DNA of 64,000 bases from a virus. A program made the position numbers and the translations under genes. Shown here piece after piece: positions 54,877-63,977 of this stretch (position 1 is the first letter of the stretch; each line of letters starts with the position of its first letter). The DNA lies in the IMG/VR virus record IMGVR_UViG_3300044911_002208, positions 62,001-126,000 of that record. The stretch is one strand, 5' to 3'. The notes beneath the pieces are model-generated. The model did not search any database. It was not told where the DNA came from and worked only from the letters and a program-made list of their open reading frames with translations.

Positions 54877-56666
54877 AAAATATATATTTATTTCAACCGC
54901 AATATTCTGTAGAAATTAGAAATGAAGACACATATTGGCTTCCCTACAGTGTTGGTTGTTTATGGAGTTATTGTAATCAATTTGATGAAGTAAAAAACAA
55001 TTTTGTATTAAAAGATATTATCTTTAAAAGAGAGCATCCAGATAAAATACTGGAAAGATTGGACAATCCAACAGTGTGCAGTTTTAGTTGTTACGTTTGG
55101 AATGAGCAATATTGTCTATTTTTATCAAAACTAATAAAAGAAAAATTTCCAGACTGTATTATTCAATTTGGTGGACCACAAGCAACTTTGAAAATTCTTG
55201 ATAATGAATTTATAGATTGTGTAATAATTGGTGAAGGTGAAGAAAGTTACTTAGATTTATTAACTAGTATTATTCAAAATAAAACGATAGAAAAAATATA
55301 TCAAAAAAGTAGAATAGAGCAATTAGACTTTCCAAGTCCATATGAATCTAAAGTATTTGATCAAATTGTAAAAGACAATCCAAATACTCTTTGGGCTTCT
55401 ACTATTGAAACTAATCGAGGGTGCCCCCATTCATGTACTTTTTGTGATTGGGGTGGATTAACCTATAGTAAAGTTAAAATGTTTAATCTAGATCGTGTAA
55501 AAAATGATCTTGAATGGATTAAAAATAATAATGTTGCATTTATATTTTGTGCAGATGCAAATTTTGGAATGTATAAAGAAAGAGATTTAGAAATAGCAAA
55601 ATTAATAAGAGAAGTTGCTGATAATAGCAAATTAGAATCTGTTAATTTGCAATATTCTAAAAATTCTACAGAAGTAGTTTTTGAAATAGCAAAAATACTT
55701 GGAGATATTAGTAGAGGTGTAACTATAAGTGTTCAAAGTATGAATGAACCAACACTTAAAGCAATTAAAAGAAAAAATATGAGTATTAATAACATTACAT
55801 CTCATATTGAAAAAAGTAAAGAGCATGATGTAAAAACTTATACCGAGTTAATTTTAGGATTACCAAACGAAACTATAGATTCTTGGAAGGAAGGATTCTC
55901 TAAAATATTAGAATTTGGGCAACATGAATCTATTGATGTTTGGTTTTGTCAAGTTTTTGGTAACAGTGAATTGAACAGTGAATTATCTAGAAAAATATAT
56001 GGTATTGAAACTATCAAAGCAGAGGATTACGTTTCATTCACTAATGAAAAAGATTACTCAGAAGTAAAAGAAAGTATAGAATTAATTAATAAAACCGATA
56101 CTTTAACCACAGATGAATTAATTGAATGTTATATGTACGGATGGTTGATTGTTCAATTGCATATAGCAGGATATACTCAAGTGCTATCGAAGTATTGCTT
56201 TAATATTTTAAATATAAGTTATAGAAAATTTTATGATAATTTATTTGACTGTATAAAAAATGATGATGGATTCATTGGAGTTCATTATCAAGAAATATAT
56301 AATATTGTCTCTACTTATATCAAGACTGGGAAGATAACACAGGGTGCCAAAACTGGACATTCTTTACATGCTAGTAGTTTTGAATTCTTATTTAAAAATA
56401 AATCAAAACTATTTGAATTTATTGAGTTATATTGCTCAAATATTGTACAAATTGACTCAGAAATTATTGATATTCAGAAAAAATTTATTTTTAATGAAAA
56501 TCAAAAATATCCATTAACTTTAAACTCAAAATATAATATAGAAACTTGGGAGAAAAATAAAATATCCTATAAAATCGATAATGACTTTATAGGATATGAT
56601 AAAAATAATCTTTTTATCTTAAGAAGAAAGGGTCTTTTAAAAAATAAATTTATTAAAATTACTTAA
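54873..56666 (+). CDS. B12-binding-type radical SAM protein 2 (paralogue)
   Basis: The 597-aa tandem paralogue of the preceding gene, overlapping it by four bases (ATGA). Residues 1-66 are almost identical to copy 1 (for example CNQFDEVKNNF and KREHPDKILERLDNP). The cluster motif is C184-P-H-S-C188-T-F-C191-D-W-G-G, and ISVQSMNEPTLKAIKRKN and KTYTELILGLPNETIDSWKE match too. The C-terminal 120 residues differ more, so the copies may act on different substrates or form a heterodimer. Its stop lies 8 bases inside the end of the convergent portal gene, with no terminator between them. Confidence 0.88.
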   Translation: MKNIYLFQPQYSVEIRNEDTYWLPYSVGCLWSYCNQFDEVKNNFVLKDIIFKREHPDKILERLDNPTVCSFSCYVWNEQYCLFLSKLIKEKFPDCIIQFGGPQATLKILDNEFIDCVIIGEGEESYLDLLTSIIQNKTIEKIYQKSRIEQLDFPSPYESKVFDQIVKDNPNTLWASTIETNRGCPHSCTFCDWGGLTYSKVKMFNLDRVKNDLEWIKNNNVAFIFCADANFGMYKERDLEIAKLIREVADNSKLESVNLQYSKNSTEVVFEIAKILGDISRGVTISVQSMNEPTLKAIKRKNMSINNITSHIEKSKEHDVKTYTELILGLPNETIDSWKEGFSKILEFGQHESIDVWFCQVFGNSELNSELSRKIYGIETIKAEDYVSFTNEKDYSEVKESIELINKTDTLTTDELIECYMYGWLIVQLHIAGYTQVLSKYCFNILNISYRKFYDNLFDCIKNDDGFIGVHYQEIYNIVSTYIKTGKITQGAKTGHSLHASSFEFLFKNKSKLFEFIELYCSNIVQIDSEIIDIQKKFIFNENQKYPLTLNSKYNIETWEKNKISYKIDNDFIGYDKNNLFILRRKGLLKNKFIKIT

Positions 56667-58320
56667 CTTCTGTATCTGATGCGTTTATTCCTGGTTCTAT
56701 TGGAACTTTTCCAGATGCACCATCGATATTATTTTGACTTGCATCCATAGGCATACCAGTATTTGGATCTATTGGTGCATTTGGATCTGGAATAATACCA
56801 GATTTAATTTCTTTTTTAATAAGTTGATCTTGTTCAATAATTTCTTCATCAGTTTGGCGTAAAATTTTACGTCTTACATAATCTTGAGAATAATATTTAC
56901 CAATATAAGGTTCAGCAGTAGCCGCAATATTTAACCTTTCAGTCATTAATTCTGCTTCTTTTAATTCTGAGAAGTGATTGTCATAAAGGAAATCATATTG
57001 AATATGCTCACTCATTTGCTCCCAATCTTCTGGAGTTACGATATTTTTTAGTATTAATTGAGTTTTTAACATGTCATTAAACATGTTAGAAAAACGTCTT
57101 CTTAATCTACCAACAAATTTGGTAAATTTAAGTTCATCTCGTAAAATTTCAGATGATCTTCCAAGATTAAATCCACCTTCACCTTCTATTCTTGATGGGG
57201 GAACATTCAAAGATTTATATAATTTACTTTGGAAATATTTAATATCTGTAATTTCACCAAGGTTTTGACCACCTGGAAGAGTTGTAATTTCAGTTCCTCT
57301 ACCACCTTCACGGCGAGGTAACCAGAAGTCCTCAAGCATACTCATGAACTTCTTATCATCTCTAATCTCACCAGTGCTAGCATCATAAACAAGTTTATTA
57401 CGATAACGCATCATAACGTCACGTAAATATTGCTCTGCTTTAATTTTTGGTAAATTACCTACGTCGATATAAAAAATTCTACGTTCTGGGGCACGAGATA
57501 ACCTGTAGATAACAAGACTATCTTCAATCATGCGAAGTTGATTGAGAGATTTGATTGCTTTATGTAAGTAAGATAAACAAGTTCCTTTATTTCTGTCTAC
57601 TAATCCAGAAGTACAATAAGTTATTGCATCCCTTGCAATTTTTATACCAGAATTTGCTTGACTGGAATTTCTTCCATTCATAGACCCAATTGGAGATTGT
57701 GCAGTGGGATTATACACAAAATATTCTTCAATTTCTGGAAAATCATAATCCATTGGATTTTCATCGTTAGAATTTTTTATCCTAACTCCACCATTATTTT
57801 TCTTTTTACTAACAGATTGTCTAATGTAACGCATTTTTAATGCGTCAATATATCTTAATTCTTGGATACCTTTGTGAGGATTTTTTAGATCAATTACTTT
57901 ATGATAATAAAGTCTTCCATCAACGTACCAATTCCTATAAATTTCATGAGATTTTTTATCAAAATCTAATAAATCTAAAATTGTTTTAAATTCTTCTCTT
58001 ATTTTCTTTTTTAATCCATCACTGGCATTTAAATTAGATAATTCAATTTGTACTGGAGTATCGTTACTATCACTAACAATAGCTTCATTAACAATATCTT
58101 CAATGGCACTATCAACTTCTGGGTGAAGTGACATTTCTCTATATCTTTTAATTAAATCATATTCTGTTCTATAAACACCTTCTATATCTACATAAGATCC
58201 AAAAAAACCACTTGTTAAATAATGATCAACCCCGTCCTCATTGTTTTGAGGGACGGGGGATACTACAGAAGGTGAGATAGATTCCTTATTCTCTATAGAA
58301 AATCCAAATAATTTTGCCAT
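56659..58320 (-). CDS. gp20: Portal vertex protein (T4 gp20 homologue)
   Basis: 553-aa dodecameric portal protein at the packaging vertex. RTEYDLIKRYREMSLHPEVD, SAIEDIVNEAIVSDSNDTPV, the LSRAPERRIFYIDVGNLPKI block (a widely used cyanophage marker region) and REGGRGTEITTLPGGQNLG identify it. The length fits T4 gp20 (524). An AATAAATA late promoter lies 29 bases upstream. Its 3' end overlaps the plus-strand radical-SAM gene by 8 bases; in T4 gene 67 would follow here directly. Confidence 0.97.
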   Translation of the reverse strand: MAKLFGFSIENKESISPSVVSPVPQNNEDGVDHYLTSGFFGSYVDIEGVYRTEYDLIKRYREMSLHPEVDSAIEDIVNEAIVSDSNDTPVQIELSNLNASDGLKKKIREEFKTILDLLDFDKKSHEIYRNWYVDGRLYYHKVIDLKNPHKGIQELRYIDALKMRYIRQSVSKKKNNGGVRIKNSNDENPMDYDFPEIEEYFVYNPTAQSPIGSMNGRNSSQANSGIKIARDAITYCTSGLVDRNKGTCLSYLHKAIKSLNQLRMIEDSLVIYRLSRAPERRIFYIDVGNLPKIKAEQYLRDVMMRYRNKLVYDASTGEIRDDKKFMSMLEDFWLPRREGGRGTEITTLPGGQNLGEITDIKYFQSKLYKSLNVPPSRIEGEGGFNLGRSSEILRDELKFTKFVGRLRRRFSNMFNDMLKTQLILKNIVTPEDWEQMSEHIQYDFLYDNHFSELKEAELMTERLNIAATAEPYIGKYYSQDYVRRKILRQTDEEIIEQDQLIKKEIKSGIIPDPNAPIDPNTGMPMDASQNNIDGASGKVPIEPGINASDTEVK

Positions 58321-58348
58321 TACTAAAATAAACTTCTAAATCTGTTAC

Positions 58349-58356
58349 TATTTATT
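58349..58356 (-). promoter_or_regulatory. Late promoter (AATAAATA) of gp20
   Basis: AATAAATA on the minus strand, 29 bases before the gp20 ATG, at the very end of gp19. Confidence 0.65.
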
Positions 58357-58957
58357 ATCTAATTTCAGTATTGGTTTGATCAGTACCTTCCGCTTGCCAC
58401 CATTGAACTTGGAATTCTACGGTGTATTCTTCAATTGTATCTGAAGTATCATAAGAAAGATCAATTTGAGATACATTAGTTGGGAAGATATCATAGAACT
58501 TATATGTTCTTAATGCAGTATTAGTCAAATTGTCGGTATTTCCATCCGAAAATCTTGATGCACCTCTACCTAATTGATAGACAAATGCATTTACCATATA
58601 TGATGTTGGGCTCGTAGCACCAGTAGCATTATCTAATTTACTAATTTGATTCATCCACTGCTCAAATGCAGTTCTTAGTTTAAAGTCTTCATCATTAATG
58701 ATAGTCACGGTCCAAGTATCAAATGTTCTGTCTCCAGCAACTTTTAAAATACGACCTCTAAATGGAACATCGATAGGTGCTACGTTAGAAGCTGGTAGAG
58801 CAGCAGATTTGCACATAAATTGGAATGTTTCATCATCCCATCCAGTTACTGAGGCTGGAAAAGTTGGGATAGATACTTCAAATAGATTTGGTCTGGCTGC
58901 TCCACCTTGTAGTTTTGATTTAAAATCAGTGATTGTTCTGATGTTTCTAGTTGACAT
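58355..58957 (-). CDS. gp19: Tail tube protein (T4 gp19 homologue)
   Basis: Subunit of the inner tail tube. MSTRNIRTITDFKSKLQGGA, RPNLFEVSIPTFPASV, QFMCKSAALPASNVAPIDVP and FRGRILKVAGDRTFDTWTVT give the tube-protein beta-sandwich pattern, ending SDTIEEYTVEFQVQWWQAE. At 200 aa it is a little longer than T4 gp19 (163). A very strong ribosome binding site (AAGGAGG) precedes the ATG. It lies between sheath gp18 and portal gp20 as in T4. Confidence 0.95.
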   Translation of the reverse strand: MSTRNIRTITDFKSKLQGGAARPNLFEVSIPTFPASVTGWDDETFQFMCKSAALPASNVAPIDVPFRGRILKVAGDRTFDTWTVTIINDEDFKLRTAFEQWMNQISKLDNATGATSPTSYMVNAFVYQLGRGASRFSDGNTDNLTNTALRTYKFYDIFPTNVSQIDLSYDTSDTIEEYTVEFQVQWWQAEGTDQTNTEIR

Positions 58958-58992
58958 TGTAGGATCCTCCTTCGTTAATTAAATAATATAGA

Positions 58993-61761
58993 TCAAACTC
59001 TACCAGCCACTTCTTCAAAACTTACCCCTGTTCTAGTAGCAACAAAGGTTAGTGTAATGTAGTTGATAGATTTAGCTGGTTTCAGGAAGATGTCAGCTCT
59101 GAATTCATTATTATCAATAATATCAGGTGTGTTGTTAGTTTCATCACAAATTACTAGGAAGTCATAAACACCTCTCTTTGCCTGAATATCACGTAAGTAT
59201 GGTTCAACGATGTTGACAAAGTTTGCTCTTGTAATCTGATCGTTAAACTCGAAGAGTTGTGCCTGAGCAGCTTTTTCCAATGCCTGTTCAACTGTTAAAA
59301 ATAGTCTGCGAACATTAATTCTATCAAAGGCAGATGCATAAGATAATGCTGTTTTATCACCGAACAAGATAATGCCAACTCCAGGTTGATTAATAACTGG
59401 ATTAATTCTTGCAGAATAAAGGGCGTCTCTTTGTGATTTATTTGGATTGAATGAAAGTTTAATTGCATTCTTAATAACACCTCTTTGCTGTCCAGCAGGA
59501 GAATACCAAGGATATGCAACTATATTTGTTCTGCACATCAGACCAGCTACATCACCATTGCATGGTATATATCTAAACACATTATTGAATCTATCATACA
59601 TGTACTTATATCCACTATCAAAAATAGCATATGATGAGGAAGATAATGGACCAAAGAATTCTATAATGTTATTTGTTTGTTCGTTTGGATTCAACAATCC
59701 AACTACACCAGCTCTGTGTGGTGATATTACCGCAACACAATCTTTTCTTGAATCTGCAATAGATATTAATCTATTTGCTTTTGATTGTGATTCAGAAATT
59801 GATTCTCCACCTGGACCCATGATTAAGTAATCTACTGCAATATCATCTCTATTTTCAAATAGATTGTAAGATTCCATAATATATGGGAGACTTGATCTTA
59901 ATCCACCACCAGCACTGTAGTCACCACCATTTGCTAATGTATAAGTAACTTGACCAATTGTACTAAAGATTGCATCTTGTGCTGGTCTATCCCAAACAGT
60001 TTCACCTAGGGTATAGAGATCAAAATCAGTTTCAAAATTGTCTGAGGTGTAATTAGCACCATAAGTAAATATTGTAGCTTGTGGATCTGTTAACCAATAT
60101 CCATCATAAGCATTTGATGGGTTAGTTCCAGCATAGATGTATCTTGAGAAGTTTGCAAGATAATTCTTATACCAAATTTTAGTTGGAGAATTTGAAGAAG
60201 AAATTGCATCAACTGCTTTTGATAAGAATAGATGCTTTTCTAAGATATTACCTTTAACACCACTTATAGATCCAGAATCGTCTACAACGACAACGTGCAT
60301 CTCATCTGATCTACTATTTCTCTCCAATGCATATTGTGATGTTCCTGGTTTAGGAGCAATAGTATTCCAAAATACAATGCCATTATCTAATTTTAATACT
60401 TGCTGGCTATACCAATCAACGGTAAGACCAGCAACTATACTAGAAGCTACCTCAGATACTTGTAAAACAATTTTGTCATCTCTAAGGGCAGTAACTGATA
60501 GTGTTAGGTTATCAGTTGGTGCAACTCCACCGACAGAAGTTCCAGGAATAGTAATTACAGTTCCAACTTGATATCCTGATCCTTGATTGGCAACAAATAC
60601 TGTCCCAATTCCACCACTACCATTTCTATAAATTGTGAAGGATACGCCTGTTCCTACTGTACTTACTCCAGCAACTCCAGTGTAAGTTGCGTTTGAAGCT
60701 GCTACAACTGTAGTTGATGATGTTAATCCGACAGTTCTTATAACACCATTAGTTAGATTAAATCCACCAACATCACTTCCAGCAATGGTTACTGAATCTC
60801 CAGTTGAATATCCAACACCAGGATTTACAACTGCAGCTGAAAGAACACCACCATCACTACTGTTTCTAGTAATGGTAAATGTTGCTTGAGTTCCAGATCC
60901 TGAAGAGGTAGCACCTACTCCAGTATAAACTTCATCCTGTTGTCCATTAATTGATGTAAACGTGGTTATACCAACCTCACCTATAGAGTCTTTATCTGAT
61001 ACAACCGCACCGTTGTTGTCCACAATGGACAATTTACTTCCTTCTACGATAGAATTCAATACATTATTTTCTGCATAACTAATTGGATATTCAGTTCCGC
61101 CTGTAGAGACTCTAGAAATAATTTTAACGTAAATTACTGATCCACCCCTAATATTATCAACGGTGTCAGTAATAATACCTTTTAGATATCCTTGGAATAC
61201 TGAAGTTGTTCCAATTCCTGGAAGAACTTCTCCACTAAGATCTACTGTAACACCATAACCAACTTGAATATTAACATTTGCTAATACTGTAGTTGCAATA
61301 CCAACAATTTGGTCTGCTTTATCGTCTACTACACAAACTTTTAATCCATTTGCCCATGAACCTGGATTTTTTGCTGCAAAATAAAAATTATTTGCAGCAT
61401 CTAAAAAGTTTGAATTATAGTCGTCGAAATTCTTAATTTTTGTAGTTGTAACTGATGCCGCAACTCCAGCATTAGCGTTACTTAAAGTAGATCCATCGGT
61501 TCTTACTACTTTTAAAACACCACCATAGGATAAAAATGATGATGCGGACAACCAATACTCATATTGGTTATCAGAACTAGATGGTTTACCAAAAGTATTA
61601 AGTAACTCTTGCTCTGTAGTGATATTGATTGGTTCATTAACTGGGCCAATTTCGAAAGGACCAGCTAAAGCACCAATATTATCTAATACATTTTCAGCTC
61701 TCCCGACAGTTAAATCAACTTCCCTGACTAATATACCAGGAGATAATTGAGGAGTCGCCAT
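58993..61761 (-). CDS. gp18: Tail sheath protein (T4 gp18 homologue) with inserted repeats
   Basis: The contractile sheath subunit. It starts MATPQLSPGILVREVDLTVG and ends with the conserved core (VIKNAIKLSFNPNKSQRDAL, GVGIILFGDKTALSYASAFD, RINVRRLFLTVEQALEKAAQ). At 922 aa it is much longer than T4 gp18 (659). Much of the excess is an insertion with two tandem copies of a Gly/Thr/Val-rich beta unit at about residues 279-343 and 360-425, each with VYTGVG/TYTGVA, TFTITRN/SFTIYRN, VVNPGVGYSTG/VANQGSGYQVG and VTIAGSDVGG/ITIPGTSVGG. An AATAAATA late promoter lies 36 bases upstream. Confidence 0.96.
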   Translation of the reverse strand: MATPQLSPGILVREVDLTVGRAENVLDNIGALAGPFEIGPVNEPINITTEQELLNTFGKPSSSDNQYEYWLSASSFLSYGGVLKVVRTDGSTLSNANAGVAASVTTTKIKNFDDYNSNFLDAANNFYFAAKNPGSWANGLKVCVVDDKADQIVGIATTVLANVNIQVGYGVTVDLSGEVLPGIGTTSVFQGYLKGIITDTVDNIRGGSVIYVKIISRVSTGGTEYPISYAENNVLNSIVEGSKLSIVDNNGAVVSDKDSIGEVGITTFTSINGQQDEVYTGVGATSSGSGTQATFTITRNSSDGGVLSAAVVNPGVGYSTGDSVTIAGSDVGGFNLTNGVIRTVGLTSSTTVVAASNATYTGVAGVSTVGTGVSFTIYRNGSGGIGTVFVANQGSGYQVGTVITIPGTSVGGVAPTDNLTLSVTALRDDKIVLQVSEVASSIVAGLTVDWYSQQVLKLDNGIVFWNTIAPKPGTSQYALERNSRSDEMHVVVVDDSGSISGVKGNILEKHLFLSKAVDAISSSNSPTKIWYKNYLANFSRYIYAGTNPSNAYDGYWLTDPQATIFTYGANYTSDNFETDFDLYTLGETVWDRPAQDAIFSTIGQVTYTLANGGDYSAGGGLRSSLPYIMESYNLFENRDDIAVDYLIMGPGGESISESQSKANRLISIADSRKDCVAVISPHRAGVVGLLNPNEQTNNIIEFFGPLSSSSYAIFDSGYKYMYDRFNNVFRYIPCNGDVAGLMCRTNIVAYPWYSPAGQQRGVIKNAIKLSFNPNKSQRDALYSARINPVINQPGVGIILFGDKTALSYASAFDRINVRRLFLTVEQALEKAAQAQLFEFNDQITRANFVNIVEPYLRDIQAKRGVYDFLVICDETNNTPDIIDNNEFRADIFLKPAKSINYITLTFVATRTGVSFEEVAGRV

Positions 61762-61796
61762 GTTTTTCTCCGTAATCTCAGTTTTGCTCTACAAAA

Positions 61797-61804
61797 TATT
61801 TATT
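61797..61804 (-). promoter_or_regulatory. Late promoter (AATAAATA) of gp18-gp19
   Basis: AATAAATA on the minus strand, 36 bases before the gp18 ATG and just before the gp17 stop. Confidence 0.65.
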
Positions 61805-61815
61805 AAATTGTTACT

Positions 61816-63462
61816 TTACATATAGTCCCACATATGTGACATATCACCATATTCATCGGTATACCATCTATCTCCAGTATTATCTACAAATGATGATTGA
61901 TCATTTATACCATCAACTATAAACCCAAAGGGTGCCATATCTTGTTCTATTTGATTTTTTTGCTCATCGTATAATTTTTTTCTTACATCCTGATCTGTTA
62001 ATTCTTTAAAGTAGTCTTGTACAACTAACCATGCATAAATTACAAGACACATTGCCAAATCATCGTTACATCCATCTTCCGCTTCAAACGAATTTGATTT
62101 TTGAATGAAAGTAGTCAATTCACTAATAATGTCATAGTCATTAAAGAATAGTTTATCTTCCTCTACCAGTGTTTTTAAGTTAAGACACCCAACTTTTTTA
62201 ACAGTTTTAGACATTTTAACGCCTAGTTGAGTTTTCTTCCCAGAAAATCCTTGTCCAACAATTTGACCTGCCCTACCTCTCATAGAGCACATTAAAACAT
62301 TTTGATACTCTAAATCATAATGAAGAATTGATGCTACTTGATCTCCAACATCATTAACTTCACATAAAACATACGCATCATTATAACTCTTTGCCACTTC
62401 ATGAACTATACTTGGAAATATCATTGGTTTTATTTGATTGTCTCTATATTTTGCTACTACCTTATGTGGAAATTGTGTTATGTCTATAACAACAAAAGCA
62501 GAATAGTCACTACCAACACCTCTGGCAACGTCAACAGAAATTACATAATTGTGTTCATCTTTACAATCTTCAAAAACATCCAAACCACCACTTCTTAATC
62601 TTGGTGCTTCATAAACTAAATTACGAAGTTTATTTGGTGAAATTAACGTATCAACAGATCCTAAAAATTCACATTCAAATTCGACCTTAAACTGTTGTTC
62701 ACTAGTGTTCGCAATAGTTTGCTCTTTCCATTTTTCATCTCTACCAGGAACTTCACTCCAATGAACTTCTGTTGGAATATATTCATTCTTTTTACGTTCA
62801 GCATCATGCCAAATTTTATAAAAATGATTCATCCCGTGAGGGGTGGAAACAATAATTACCTTGGTATTTTTACCAGAAGAAATAGTAGGATAAACTGAAC
62901 TGAAAAACTGATCAGCAATATGGTTGGGAATAAAAGCAAATTCGTCGAGGAAGATGATGTTGTATGATCCACCACGAACTGCTGATGCTGATGTAGAAGC
63001 AGCAATAATTTTTGATCCATTTTCTAACTCCAAAGATGCTTTATTCCATGTCATTACTCCCTGCTGTAACCACTTTGGGAGGTTCTCATAAGCAGTTTGT
63101 AAACGATCTAAAAGATCTTTAGCAGTAGATGCTTTGTTAGCAAGAATTGCTATATTTACGTTATCATTAAAAATTGCATAATGTAAAAGATAAGATACAA
63201 CAATTGTAGATTTTCCAGACTGTCTTGGTAGTTTACATACATTAAATCTATGATTATGAAATCTTTCAATCATTGTTTCTTGAAATAGATATGGTTTGAA
63301 CGGTTGCAAACCATAATCCAAAGTAACAATTTGAATATAATTTTTTGCAAAATAAATTGGATCGTCTTGACAACGAGCAAATTCTATAATTTGATCTTGA
63401 GTAAATTCGAGGGCAGTATTCGCTTTTTTTAAAAGCGGATTACCAAGATAATGATCAGCCAT
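61816..63462 (-). CDS. gp17: Terminase large subunit (T4 gp17 homologue)
   Basis: DNA-packaging motor ATPase and headful nuclease. Walker A is VCKLPRQSGKSTIVVSYL (residue about 80), Walker B is YNIIFLDEFAFIPN, the coupling motif is VIIVSTPHGMNHFYKIWHDA, and the RNase H-like nuclease begins at YVISVDVARGVGSDYSAFVV with further acidic positions at VLCEVNDVGDQV and EDGCNDDLAMCLV. At 548 aa it is a normal cyanophage length (T4 610). It follows the 63477-63977 gene by 14 bases. Confidence 0.97.
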   Translation of the reverse strand: MADHYLGNPLLKKANTALEFTQDQIIEFARCQDDPIYFAKNYIQIVTLDYGLQPFKPYLFQETMIERFHNHRFNVCKLPRQSGKSTIVVSYLLHYAIFNDNVNIAILANKASTAKDLLDRLQTAYENLPKWLQQGVMTWNKASLELENGSKIIAASTSASAVRGGSYNIIFLDEFAFIPNHIADQFFSSVYPTISSGKNTKVIIVSTPHGMNHFYKIWHDAERKKNEYIPTEVHWSEVPGRDEKWKEQTIANTSEQQFKVEFECEFLGSVDTLISPNKLRNLVYEAPRLRSGGLDVFEDCKDEHNYVISVDVARGVGSDYSAFVVIDITQFPHKVVAKYRDNQIKPMIFPSIVHEVAKSYNDAYVLCEVNDVGDQVASILHYDLEYQNVLMCSMRGRAGQIVGQGFSGKKTQLGVKMSKTVKKVGCLNLKTLVEEDKLFFNDYDIISELTTFIQKSNSFEAEDGCNDDLAMCLVIYAWLVVQDYFKELTDQDVRKKLYDEQKNQIEQDMAPFGFIVDGINDQSSFVDNTGDRWYTDEYGDMSHMWDYM

Positions 63463-63476
63463 AATAAAACCTATTT

Positions 63477-63977
63477 TTAATTACAATTCCAACGTCTTAA
63501 TGCTTTGTTTATTCTGCTATCTGGATCTCTTGAAGTTTCGGCAGAAGTCAATTTTGATTTCATACCTTTCATTCTGCGGCAAAAGGACTTACGGCGATCA
63601 GCCCTTTTGCCCTCAGGCTTTTTTTCAGTTACTGCAGTTTGTAACTTTGAACCTGGATTTTCTTTGCGATATGCATCAACTGCTTTTTGACTTAATCCAT
63701 CAGTCTTATCTTTACGATTTACTGACTGCCAATCTTCTTCTAATTCTTCACCAATAGTCTTGTTATTTAATAGATAATTTTTTGATGGTGAATTTTGAAC
63801 TTGAACAATAGGATCTCCACCAGGTCTCAAATCTGTTATTTGAGCGTGTAGAACTTTTGCTTCTGGGTAAACTTTTTGCAATTCATATTCAACCTCCTTT
63901 CTTGAAGGTACTTTTATTTGAGGGAAGAACATTCTTAACGAATAAGATTTACCTCTCCAAGTAAACATAATTACCAT
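63477..63977 (-). CDS. Two-domain protein next to terminase (DUF6321-like C-terminus), at least 166 aa
   Basis: The N-terminal part MFTWRGKSYSLRMFFPQIKV with PSRKEVEYELQKVYPEAKVL matches the domain in the 52526-52846 prohead protein. The C-terminal part DGLSQKAVDAYRKENPGSKL, RADRRKSFCRRMKGMKSKLT and RDPDSRINKALRRWNCN is a basic, Cys-containing module I know from marine phage proteins (DUF6321 type). Starts at 63977 or 63968 are possible, but the frame stays open to the window edge (..PSQNGQL), so the true start may lie outside. It takes the gp16 position beside gp17 but does not look like gp16. It may be a DNA-contacting or scaffold-associated protein. Confidence 0.78.
   Translation of the reverse strand: MVIMFTWRGKSYSLRMFFPQIKVPSRKEVEYELQKVYPEAKVLHAQITDLRPGGDPIVQVQNSPSKNYLLNNKTIGEELEEDWQSVNRKDKTDGLSQKAVDAYRKENPGSKLQTAVTEKKPEGKRADRRKSFCRRMKGMKSKLTSAETSRDPDSRINKALRRWNCN

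Noticed and set aside
63477-63977. Assignment as terminase small subunit gp16
   Set aside because: The position fits, but the basic DUF6321-like C-terminus and the YPxAxV domain do not resemble the helical gp16 proteins of T4-like phages.
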